Shown here: positions 33,185-40,989 of the stretch, piece by piece | How the letters are laid out: each line of letters begins with the position of its first letter | How positions within the stretch are numbered: position 1 is the stretch's first letter | Assembly (NCBI GenBank): GCA_036389395.1 | Contig: DASVPY010000052.1 | Coordinates: forward strand, 62,001-126,000 | Direction of reading: 5' to 3' | DNA: 64,000 bases | Origin: QHXQ01 sp036389395 | Lineage (GTDB): Bacteria > Acidobacteriota > Blastocatellia > Pyrinomonadales > Pyrinomonadaceae | Program-made: the position numbers and the translations under genes | Notes under the pieces: generated by a model | What the model was told of the DNA's origin: nothing | The model's input: only the letters and a program-made list of their open reading frames with translations | The model's database searches: none

Positions 33185-35485
33185 TCATGGCTGGGCGGGC
33201 GGCGGGGCTTTGACGAGGCGGAGGCCGCGGGGTTCGAGGTAGGTCTTGAGGTCGGCGAAGGCGCGGGCTTCCGTGTGCGGGTCGCCGTTGAAGACGGCCC
33301 AGGTGAAGGTTGTGCCGGGGGGGAATTGGGCGAGCTTGTCTTTCAGGGCGGCCCAGGAGGCGAACTCGTACTGGGCGACGGCGAGGCTGATGATTGTGCC
33401 GGTCGCGGCGTCGAGGTTGACCGCGAGGGCGGGGCGGGCGCGTTCGAGGTAGGCTTCGACCTCGCGGCGGCATTCTTGGCCGACGCAGAGTTGGCGCAGG
33501 CGCGTGAGTCGTTCGCGGTCGGCGAGCCAGTTCGTGCCGGTGCCGAGCGCGCGGGCTAAGGCCAACTCGGTCTGCGCCGGCGACGCCATCATGTTTCGTT
33601 CGTCGTCCAACTCCTCGGCGCGCTCGTGCCAGTCCGCGTGCAGGCGCGTCAGCCTTTGCCAGAGGGCCGCTTCCGCGCCGGCCGAGCCGCGCACGCCCAG
33701 CAGTTGCGCGGCCTGTGTCACGATCTCCGACTCCTTGTCGTCGAGGGCCGAGACGAGGACGCGCTCAAGCTCGGGCGCGAGGGGGCGCTTGCCGAGTTCG
33801 GTCAACACCATGCGGAAGCAGCCGGTCTCGGCGCGCGCGCCGAGGGCGCGTTCGACGAGTTGCGCGCCGTAGGCCGGCTCGACGCGGAGGAAGTATGCGA
33901 GCAGATAGTTCTGCGGCTGGCAGGGCATACGCCCGATCCGCTCTTCGTAAGCGGCGCGCACCGGCGCGAGCACGGCCGCGGAGGCATAACGCTCGACGAG
34001 CGCGGCGAGCAGGTCTGTGTCGTAAGGCGCGGGCGCGTCGGCGTCCGGCTCGTCGCTACGAAGCGCCCGGCCGAGTTCTTCGAGCACGAGCGCGTCCACT
34101 TCGGGCAGCGTCTCGTCGGGCAGCACGCCGAGTGCTTCGATGCCGACGCCGGGCGCGGGCCGGCGTATCTCTCTGAGGATGAGTTGCCGCCCTTCTTCGG
34201 GCGCGAGTTCGTAGAGGCGGCGCAGGGCGACGCCGCGCACGCGCTGGTCGCTTTGGGGCGGGTGCTGGTAGGCGCGGCGCACGGCCGGCAGCATGGCCGG
34301 CCCCGCCACCTGCGCCCAGCCGTAGTCCAGTAACTCGTACTGCTCGCCCGGCGGCAACTCGCCGAAGACGGCGGCGAGCGCGGCCGCCAGTGTGTTGGTC
34401 TGCGCGGCGTCGGCGCGCGGCGCGTCCTCTCTGAAGTCGAGCAGCGTGGCCAGACTTACGGCGCGTGCCGCGCGCTCTTTGCCGAAGACGCCGGCCGCCA
34501 GCCGCTCCAAATAACGCCCGACAACCTGCGCCTGCGCCGCGCGGCGCGCGTGCCAAAGCTCCTCCCAGTCTTTGCGGCGTTCGGTGTCGTCGGGGTAGGG
34601 CGGCAGCGGCGGCGGGTTCTGCGACCAGAAGGCGAGGCGTGCGAGGGTGTTGAGGAAGGCGCGCGTGACGGGGAACGCGGGCGCGCCGAGCTGCCGCTCC
34701 ATCTCGGCGACGGCGAGCGCGCGGTGCGGCGTGCCGTACAGCCCGAAGGCGTAATCGAAGTCGCACTCGTCGTGCCCCTGAAAGCGCCTGACCAGTTCGC
34801 GCGTCGCCGCCTCCGTGTTGAGGAAGCGCAGCTCGCGGCAGGTCTCGCGGCGCGCAGACCCTTGTCCGGGCGCGTCGAGCGTCTGTGTGATCGCGCGCAG
34901 ACGTTGGCGCGCCCACGCCGGCTCGGCGGGCAGCACGTCGAACGTCACGACGTTCGAGGTCAAGACGAACGACTCCCGTCCGGCGCGCGCCCGCTGGCTG
35001 TAGACGCGCGGCGAGGTCACGTAGAGCCGGAAGCGGCCCGGCCGGTCGAAGCGAAACCACTCGTTGAGGTCGGCGGGCACGACGTAGGGCTTGGCTTCCA
35101 GCGTCGGCGTGCTCGACAGCCCGCCGCCCATGTAAGCTTCGAGCGACTCGTAATAGTCTTCGAGCGGATCGACGACGCCCGCCTGCGGCGTCAGGTGGAA
35201 AGTGTCCGTGTTGAGCCGCCCGCTGCGGTCGTACGAGCGCGCGTCCAGCTTGTAGACGCCCGGCACGCTGCTGCTGAAGGCCAACTCCAGACGGATGACC
35301 TCGCCCTGCCGAAACTGCGTCTGCCCGTTCTTGAGCCGGAGCTTGAACGTCACGCCCGCGGGGTTGCGCGCCGCCGGCTCCTGCGGCCGCGCGTCGGGCG
35401 ACTGCGCCGCGGCCCGCGTGCAGAGCGCTAGGGCGCAGACGACTGCGAGCGTGGTCAGTGTGAGCGTGCGTTGACTCGGCATCAT
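33185..35485 (-). CDS. Secreted large helical-repeat (HEAT-like) protein of unknown function
   Basis: A 766-residue protein with a signal peptide (TLTLTTLAVVCALALCTRAAAQ). Residues about 40-185 are a beta-rich domain (VTFKLRLKNGQTQFRQGEVI, SYDRSGRLNTDTFHL). The long rest is helical with HEAT-like repeats. GGAGG precedes two adjacent ATGs at 35485 and 35482, either of which could be the start; the longer upstream frame is rejected. It is divergent from comEC. Related acidobacterial proteins have no assigned function. Confidence 0.75.
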   Translation of the reverse strand: MMPSQRTLTLTTLAVVCALALCTRAAAQSPDARPQEPAARNPAGVTFKLRLKNGQTQFRQGEVIRLELAFSSSVPGVYKLDARSYDRSGRLNTDTFHLTPQAGVVDPLEDYYESLEAYMGGGLSSTPTLEAKPYVVPADLNEWFRFDRPGRFRLYVTSPRVYSQRARAGRESFVLTSNVVTFDVLPAEPAWARQRLRAITQTLDAPGQGSARRETCRELRFLNTEAATRELVRRFQGHDECDFDYAFGLYGTPHRALAVAEMERQLGAPAFPVTRAFLNTLARLAFWSQNPPPLPPYPDDTERRKDWEELWHARRAAQAQVVGRYLERLAAGVFGKERAARAVSLATLLDFREDAPRADAAQTNTLAAALAAVFGELPPGEQYELLDYGWAQVAGPAMLPAVRRAYQHPPQSDQRVRGVALRRLYELAPEEGRQLILREIRRPAPGVGIEALGVLPDETLPEVDALVLEELGRALRSDEPDADAPAPYDTDLLAALVERYASAAVLAPVRAAYEERIGRMPCQPQNYLLAYFLRVEPAYGAQLVERALGARAETGCFRMVLTELGKRPLAPELERVLVSALDDKESEIVTQAAQLLGVRGSAGAEAALWQRLTRLHADWHERAEELDDERNMMASPAQTELALARALGTGTNWLADRERLTRLRQLCVGQECRREVEAYLERARPALAVNLDAATGTIISLAVAQYEFASWAALKDKLAQFPPGTTFTWAVFNGDPHTEARAFADLKTYLEPRGLRLVKAPPPAQP

Positions 35486-35619
35486 GCGACCTCCGGCCCG
35501 GCGGGCTGTGAAAGCTGACCGACGGAACTCTCTCTCCCAAGCATTGATGCAAAACTCAACGCCCGCGATGCAACGCCGTGCCGGGCGCTGACTGAATCGC
35601 CACCCGTCGCGCCGCCCCG

Positions 35620-35648
35620 TTGTCAATCGCCGCGTTGAAACTTATACT
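35620..35648 (+). promoter_or_regulatory. Sigma-70-type promoter for comEC
   Basis: TTGTCA (35620-35625), a 17-base spacer and TATACT (35643-35648). Transcription would start near 35655, about 58 bases before the ATG. One of the best-looking housekeeping promoters in the window. Confidence 0.6.
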
Positions 35649-35712
35649 GCCGCTCACTCACCTGTCGCCGTTTCGACACTTTCCAGGCCGCCGCTCACGC
35701 AGCTCGGCCGTG

Positions 35713-38607
35713 ATGCGCGCTGTCGTTTTGCGAGCGCCGTTCGACGCGCACCCGCTGGCGTGGCTGGCGGGCGGCTTCGCCGTGGGCGTGTGTTGGGCGC
35801 GCGCGTGCGCGCCGCCGTCGGCGTTCGTGCTGGCGGCGGGTGCGGTCGGCTACGCGTGCGCGTGGGCGGCGTGGCGCGGGCGCAAGGCGACGTGGGCGAC
35901 GGGCTTCGTGCTCGCAGGCTTCGTGCTCGCGGGCGCGGCGCTGGCGCTCGTCGAAGTGCGCGCGCAGGACGACGCGCGGCGCGTGCGGCGCTGGTACGAA
36001 GACGGACGGATTGAAGCCGACGCGCCCGTCGAGTTGACGGGCGTGCTCGCGTCCGCGCCGGAGGTCGCGCCCGATGGCGCGTACCTCGCGCTGCGCGTCG
36101 AGCGGCTCGCGTACAAGACGACGGCGGCCGACGCCGCGGGCACGGTCGAACTGTTCGCGCCCGCGCGCGACGCGGCGACGCGGGCGCTCTATGAAGCGTT
36201 GGAGTTGCGGCGCGGGGCGCGCGTGCGCGTGCTCGTCGTGTTGGCGCGCGGGGCGGAGTTTCGCAACCCCGGCGCGGGCGCGCCGGCCGAGTTCCTGGCG
36301 CGGCGCGGCTTCGACGCCGCCGGCACGATCAAGAGTCCGCTGCTCGTCGAGCGTTTGGACGACGAGCGCGTGCTGCTGCCGCTCGTCTGGCTCGATGGTT
36401 GGCGCGAGTGGCTGCGCGCGCGGCTCGCGCGTCTGTTCGCGCCGGAGACGGCGGGCGTCTTGCAAGCGGCGCTCCTGGGCAACCGCCGCGCACTCACGCG
36501 TGCGACCGCCGAACGCTTCCGCGACGGCGGCACGTTCCACGTGCTCGTCATCAGCGGGCTGCACATCAGCTTCATCGGCTGGCTCGCGTTCGCCGTGCTG
36601 CGGCGCTTGACGCGCCGACGCGCTGTGCAGTTCGTCGCCAGCGCCGCATTGCTCTGGGCTTACACGGTCGCGGTCGGCGCGGAGGCGTCGGTCGTGCGCG
36701 CCGCGTTGACGTTCACGCTGGTGGCGCTCGCGCCGCTCGCGGGGCGGCGCGCATCGGCGCTCAACGCACTCGGCGCGGCGGCGCTCGCGCTGCTCGTCTG
36801 GCAACCTTCAGACCTCTTCGATCCGTCGTTCCAACTCACCTTCGGCTCGGTCGTCGCCATCGTCACACTTGCCTGGCCCCTGCTCACGCGACTCGAAGCG
36901 TGCGGCGCTTGGCGACCGAAGCGCGCGACGCCGTACCCGCCCGCGTGTCCGCACTGGTTCCGCACGTTGGGCGAAACGCTCTACTGGCGCGAGCGCGCGT
37001 GGCGGCGCGAGACGGCGCGCAACGCGTACAGCTACCGGCTCTTCAAGACGACGGCGGCCGCGCGACTGGAACGCTGGCGCGTGCAATGGCTGCTGCGCCA
37101 GGCGTGCGGCGCGTTCGTCGTCTCGGCGAGCGTGCAACTCGTGTTGCTGCCGGCGCTCGTCGTCTACTTTCATCGCGTGAGCGTGGCAGCGCTCGTGCTC
37201 AACGTCTTCGTCGGCGCGTTGATGGCGGCGCTCGGTCTGGTCGCGCTCGGCGCGGTCGCGCTCTCGGCGCTGAGCGTGCGGCTCGCCGCGCCGCTCGTCT
37301 ACGTGGGCGAGCGGCTCGACTGGCTGATGACCAACAGCGTCGAGCCGTTCGCGCGCCTGCACGTCGCCGCGCTACGCCTGCCCGCGTACCACGGCCCGGC
37401 GGCTTGCGTCTACGCGCTCTACTACCTGCCGCTCGCCGCGCTGCTCGTCGCGCTCGCCCGCTGGCAGCCACTCGCGCCGCCAGAGGAGACGACAGACGGG
37501 ACGCGGCCGAACGCAGGCGACAGAGCGCCGGCACGAGCCGACGAACCACAAGAACACTCTCGCAGCACGCGTGTCTTGCGCTCGATCAGCCGCGCCGTCA
37601 TCACGCGCGCGCGCAGCTTGAACGCGTGCGCGCACCGCGCGAACAACTTGTCGCGCCGTGCGCCGGGGCGCGTCTCCGTCTGCGCCGGTCTCGCGTTCGC
37701 CGCGCTGCTGTGCGTCGTCGTCACGCACCCGCGTAGCGCGGCGCGGCCCGACGGCCGGCTGCGCGTAGACTTCCTCGACGTGGGCCAGGGCGACGCCGCG
37801 CTCGTCACGCTGCCCGACGGCACGACGCTGCTCGTGGACGGCGGCGGCCGCCCCGACTTCGACGAGCCGGAGACCTCCGACGCTCCGGCGGCCGACGACG
37901 AGCCGGCGAGTTTTACGCGCGACGCGCGGGGCCTCGGCGACGTGGTCGTCTCGGAGTACCTGTGGTGGCGCGGGCTGGCGGGCGTGGACTACGTGCTGGC
38001 GACGCACGCGCACGCCGATCACGCGGAGGGCTTAAACGCCGTGGCGCGCAACTTCGCCGTGCGCGCCGCCTTCGTCGGGCGCGCACCCACGCGCGCGGCG
38101 GAGTACGCGCAGCTCGCCGCGACGATGCGCGCCGAGGGCGTGCCCGTCCTCATGCTCGCGCGCGGCGCGCGTCTGCGCTTCGGCGCGGTCGAGGCCGACG
38201 TGCTGTGGCCGCCGCCGGACGCGCGCGCCGACGCGCCTTCGGGCAACGACGATTCGGTCGTCCTGCGGCTGCGCTACGGCGCGCGCACCTTCCTGCTGAC
38301 CGGCGACATGGAGGGCCGCGCCGAGACCGCGCTCGTCGGCGCGGGCGAAGACCTGCGCTGCGACGTGCTCAAGGTCGCGCACCACGGCAGCCGCACCTCT
38401 TCGACCCCGGCGTTCGTCAACGCGACGCGCCCCGCCGTCGCCGTCATCTCGGTCGGGCGCACGTCGCCGTTCGGTCATCCTGATCCGAACGTCGTCGCGC
38501 GTTGGCTGGCGGCGGGCGCGCAGGTCTTGCAGACGGGCCGGCGCGGCACGATCACGGTCAGCACGGACGGGCGTGACCTGCGCGTCGAAACCTACGTGCG
38601 CGAGTGA
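35713..38607 (+). CDS. comEC: ComEC/Rec2-family DNA uptake protein
   Basis: A 964-residue inner-membrane protein that, in known systems, forms the channel for single-stranded DNA entry. Order: N-terminal DUF4131 region with membrane helices, Competence domain (LLGNRRALTRATAERFRDGG, FHVLVISGLHISFIGWLAF, LLVWQPSDLFDPSFQLTFGS), and a C-terminal metallo-beta-lactamase domain with DVGQGDAALVTLPDG, THAHADHAEG, LLTGDMEG and VAHHGSRTSS. The zinc-site motifs are complete, so the full-length form is present. The ATG at 35713 is preferred over upstream codons that overlap the promoter. Confidence 0.9.
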   Translation: MRAVVLRAPFDAHPLAWLAGGFAVGVCWARACAPPSAFVLAAGAVGYACAWAAWRGRKATWATGFVLAGFVLAGAALALVEVRAQDDARRVRRWYEDGRIEADAPVELTGVLASAPEVAPDGAYLALRVERLAYKTTAADAAGTVELFAPARDAATRALYEALELRRGARVRVLVVLARGAEFRNPGAGAPAEFLARRGFDAAGTIKSPLLVERLDDERVLLPLVWLDGWREWLRARLARLFAPETAGVLQAALLGNRRALTRATAERFRDGGTFHVLVISGLHISFIGWLAFAVLRRLTRRRAVQFVASAALLWAYTVAVGAEASVVRAALTFTLVALAPLAGRRASALNALGAAALALLVWQPSDLFDPSFQLTFGSVVAIVTLAWPLLTRLEACGAWRPKRATPYPPACPHWFRTLGETLYWRERAWRRETARNAYSYRLFKTTAAARLERWRVQWLLRQACGAFVVSASVQLVLLPALVVYFHRVSVAALVLNVFVGALMAALGLVALGAVALSALSVRLAAPLVYVGERLDWLMTNSVEPFARLHVAALRLPAYHGPAACVYALYYLPLAALLVALARWQPLAPPEETTDGTRPNAGDRAPARADEPQEHSRSTRVLRSISRAVITRARSLNACAHRANNLSRRAPGRVSVCAGLAFAALLCVVVTHPRSAARPDGRLRVDFLDVGQGDAALVTLPDGTTLLVDGGGRPDFDEPETSDAPAADDEPASFTRDARGLGDVVVSEYLWWRGLAGVDYVLATHAHADHAEGLNAVARNFAVRAAFVGRAPTRAAEYAQLAATMRAEGVPVLMLARGARLRFGAVEADVLWPPPDARADAPSGNDDSVVLRLRYGARTFLLTGDMEGRAETALVGAGEDLRCDVLKVAHHGSRTSSTPAFVNATRPAVAVISVGRTSPFGHPDPNVVARWLAAGAQVLQTGRRGTITVSTDGRDLRVETYVRE

Positions 38608-38657
38608 GCAAAGCGTGTTTGAAAATGAGCGGCGCGCGTGTTTGGAGGCGGGCGCGT

Positions 38658-38677
38658 CGGGCCGTTATATTGGCCCG
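38658..38677. promoter_or_regulatory. Palindrome around TATATT before the cupin gene
   Basis: CGGGCC and GGCCCG flank GTTATATT. The centre could serve as a -10 element overlapped by an operator. Speculative. Confidence 0.3.
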
Positions 38678-38730
38678 CGGGCGCGACCCGGCCGTGAAGG
38701 GCGCGCGAGCAACTCCCAGAGGTAGCGAGC

Positions 38731-39168
38731 TTGGCAGACGAGCAGACGAACAGGGCCGCGGAGCACACGCGCGCCGCAACGACGCAGACGGAGGGCGCGG
38801 TGGCGACATCGGGGCGGGGCAACGCGTCGCCGCTCTATGATCGGCGGCCGTGGGGTTCGTTCACGGTGCTGGACGAGGGCGCGGGCTACAAGGTCAAGCG
38901 CATCGAGGTGCTGCCCGGTCAGCGGCTCAGCTACCAGAAGCACGCGCGCCGCGCCGAGCACTGGCTGGTCGTGCAGGGGACGGCGCGCCTCACGCTCGAC
39001 GGCGTAGACTCGACCGTCCGCACGGGCGAAACCGCCGACATCCCCATAGGCGCGCTCCACCGCGTCCAGAACCCCGGCCCCGACCCGCTCATCTTCATAG
39101 AGATTCAGCGCGGCGACTACCTCGGCGAAGACGACATCGTCCGCCTCAGCGACGACTACGGCCGTTAG
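38731..39168 (+). CDS. Cupin, phosphomannose isomerase type II C-terminal-like
   Basis: A 145-residue protein. The cupin matches the C-terminal domain of GMP/PMI enzymes: RRPWGSFTVLDEGAGYKVKR, LPGQRLSYQKHARRAEHWLV, and IPIGALHRVQNPG carrying the metal-binding His and Glu positions. Stand-alone versions interconvert fructose- and mannose-6-phosphate or bind sugars; no sugar-nucleotide genes are adjacent. The start is TTG with AGAGG eight bases upstream. The first 30 residues are a hydrophilic, probably disordered extension. Confidence 0.82.
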   Translation: MADEQTNRAAEHTRAATTQTEGAVATSGRGNASPLYDRRPWGSFTVLDEGAGYKVKRIEVLPGQRLSYQKHARRAEHWLVVQGTARLTLDGVDSTVRTGETADIPIGALHRVQNPGPDPLIFIEIQRGDYLGEDDIVRLSDDYGR

Positions 39169-39194
39169 CCGGGCCGACTAACTGCGAAAGCACG

Positions 39195-39236
39195 CGAACC
39201 GACACGAAGCCCGCGCGGCGACTTCGTGTCGGTTCG
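39195..39236. repeat. Hairpin with GACACGAAG-type arms
   Basis: GAACCGACACGAAG (39196-39209) pairs exactly with CTTCGTGTCGGTTC (39222-39235), plus one outer pair. It separates convergent genes. The arm contains the CACGAAG word seen at 25.3 and 62.1 kb. Likely a bidirectional terminator. Confidence 0.75.
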
Positions 39237-39259
39237 TCTTTATTCGTGCCGCTTCGTCT

Positions 39260-40159
39260 TTAGTAGCCGCCCACGCGGCGGTACGTCGTCTGGTTGTCGC
39301 GGTTGCGTATCTCGATGGTGCGGATGCCGTCGCCGTCGCGCAGGAGGTTGAACGCCCCCCACTCGAAGCGCAGCACGCCGTTCGCGTAACTGCCCGTGAA
39401 AGTCTGGTTCGTCCGCAGAGACCGGGCCGTCGCCGACCCGTCCGGGCCGATCCGCAACTCAGACTCGCCGCTGTCCGTCGTGCCGCGGAACGTGCCCACG
39501 GCCCAACGCGGCACGCGCCACGTGCCGCCGGTATTATCCGAAGTGCGGCTGAACCTCTCGACGCGTTGGTTAGATCGCGCGCGGAACCCGTTGTCCGTCT
39601 GCTCGACCTGCCAGGTCTGCGCCCGCCCGAAGCGGATCGCGTCGCCGTCGAAGTAGCCCTCCTCCCGATCACCGTTGTCGTACGCGGCGGAGACGTAGCC
39701 CGAAGAGTCAATGCTCAACGTCACCTGCCGGCGGCTCTCCGGGTCGCGGCCGTAGAAATAGCCCGTGAGCCATGAGGGCACGGTCGCGCCGCCGCCGCCA
39801 ACGCCGCCACCGCCAACGCCGCCGCCGGTGTAGTTGTAGGAGGCGTCCGACAGACCCCTGTACCTGACGTTGACCCGGCACTCGTAAGTGAAGGCGCGTC
39901 CGTCCGCGACGCCACGCCCGCGCACGCCCGTCTCGGCGTTCGAGATGAAGTTATCTTCAGCGCGTCTAAAGTTGACCTGCACGGGCGAGTCGCGATCACG
40001 CTGAATCCGAAATCTGATTTCGTCCTGGCAACGCTCGACGGCGTACCTGTCCTGCGCGGCGGCCGGCAACACGGTCACGCACGCCAGCGCGCCGGCCAGC
40101 AGACCGACGCGCCACGCCAGCGCGCGCCAGCTCGCCGTACCGATAATGAGTCTCACCAT
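39260..40159 (-). CDS. Secreted protein of unknown function with Gly-rich linker
   Basis: A 299-residue protein with a signal peptide (SWRALAWRVGLLAGALACVT, then AAAQ). The N-terminal part (about residues 35-95) resembles small secreted stretches found before Gly-rich linkers. A linker of GGGVGGGG repeats (about 105-120) follows, then repeated beta segments (GYFYGRDPESRRQVTLSID, GTFRGTTDSGESELRIGPDG). AAGGAGAG lies before the ATG at 40159. Function unknown. Confidence 0.72.
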   Translation of the reverse strand: MVRLIIGTASWRALAWRVGLLAGALACVTVLPAAAQDRYAVERCQDEIRFRIQRDRDSPVQVNFRRAEDNFISNAETGVRGRGVADGRAFTYECRVNVRYRGLSDASYNYTGGGVGGGGVGGGGATVPSWLTGYFYGRDPESRRQVTLSIDSSGYVSAAYDNGDREEGYFDGDAIRFGRAQTWQVEQTDNGFRARSNQRVERFSRTSDNTGGTWRVPRWAVGTFRGTTDSGESELRIGPDGSATARSLRTNQTFTGSYANGVLRFEWGAFNLLRDGDGIRTIEIRNRDNQTTYRRVGGY

Positions 40160-40411
40160 GTCACTCTCTCCTTCGGCCCGTCGCGTGCGACGGGCGGCTG
40201 TGGTGCAACCAAGACTATGTACCCGAAGGCCAGCGCCGACGCTACTGCCTTCCGCGCAACTCGGATGGGCAAACACACTCGCGGGTTGTGCGGAATTACG
40301 CGCGCCGCGACTCATCACGGCGCGGCGCGGCGCATGCCAAGAGGCTACGCGAGATCAAGGTGAACACATAAGACGCCTCATCGTTTAATCCGTCTGACTG
40401 GGAAGTCGGGA

Positions 40412-40801
40412 TCATACGCCGACGTGGGGGCGTAGTTGCGCGTAGCGGCGCTCGCTGATGCCGGGGACGATGAGCAGGTGCTCCGCGCGGCGGAAGGGGC
40501 CGTAGCGCGTGCGGTGCGCGATGATGCGCGCGGCCAGGCCGGGGCCGATGCCTGGGAGACGTTCGAGTTCGGCGCTCGTCGCCGTGTTGATATTAATTAG
40601 CAGCGCGCCTTCGGGCGTCATGCGGGGGACGCTCGGCGCGGCGATCTGCCCCGTCGTGCCGCGTGCGCGGGGCAACTTGACGCAGGCCGTGATGGCGAGC
40701 GCGAGCGCGGGGCAGAAAGCGACGGCCAGCCATCGCCGGGCGCTTGAGGTGCGCGCCGTTAACTCCTGCTGCGGGCAGGACTTGACAATAGTTTGCGCCA
40801 T
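40412..40801 (-). CDS. ComEA-like helix-hairpin-helix lipoprotein
   Basis: A 129-residue protein. The N-terminal half has a hydrophobic signal ending in LALAITAC, a lipobox. The C-terminal half is a double helix-hairpin-helix of ComEA type: ININTATSAELERLPGIGPG, LAARIIAHRTRYGPF and LLIVPGISERRYAQL. Such domains bind DNA without sequence preference. Together with comEC 2 kb away it could form a DNA-uptake set; this is inference. Confidence 0.85.
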   Translation of the reverse strand: MAQTIVKSCPQQELTARTSSARRWLAVAFCPALALAITACVKLPRARGTTGQIAAPSVPRMTPEGALLININTATSAELERLPGIGPGLAARIIAHRTRYGPFRRAEHLLIVPGISERRYAQLRPHVGV

Positions 40802-40871
40802 TTTGCCGCCGACGTGTGCAAAATGCTAGAAGTCTAAACTTTTCAAAAACTTGTAACCCCGAAACGCCCGA

Positions 40872-40906
40872 TTTCCACAGGCTTTTCCACAGCTTCTGTG
40901 GAAAAG
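40872..40906. repeat. TTTCCACAG repeats and an 11-bp perfect hairpin
   Basis: CTTTTCCACAG (40882-40892) and its complement (40896-40906) flank CTT. A further TTTCCACAG lies at 40872-40880. The element sits between ftsK and the HhH gene, read on the minus strand. It resembles DnaA boxes (one mismatch to TTATCCACA) but is more likely the end of the ftsK transcript. Confidence 0.5.
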
Positions 40907-40989
40907 TGTCTCAAAGACCACGCGCCCACGCGCTCAGACTCCCTCGCTTCGTTCAGTCTGCTTCACCCACTCAGACCTCTTGCTCGCGT

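Noticed and set aside
40872..40906. Possible replication origin from DnaA-like TTTTCCACA boxes
   Set aside because: Only three near-boxes, arranged as a hairpin at the end of ftsK, with no dnaA, dnaN or AT-rich unwinding region.
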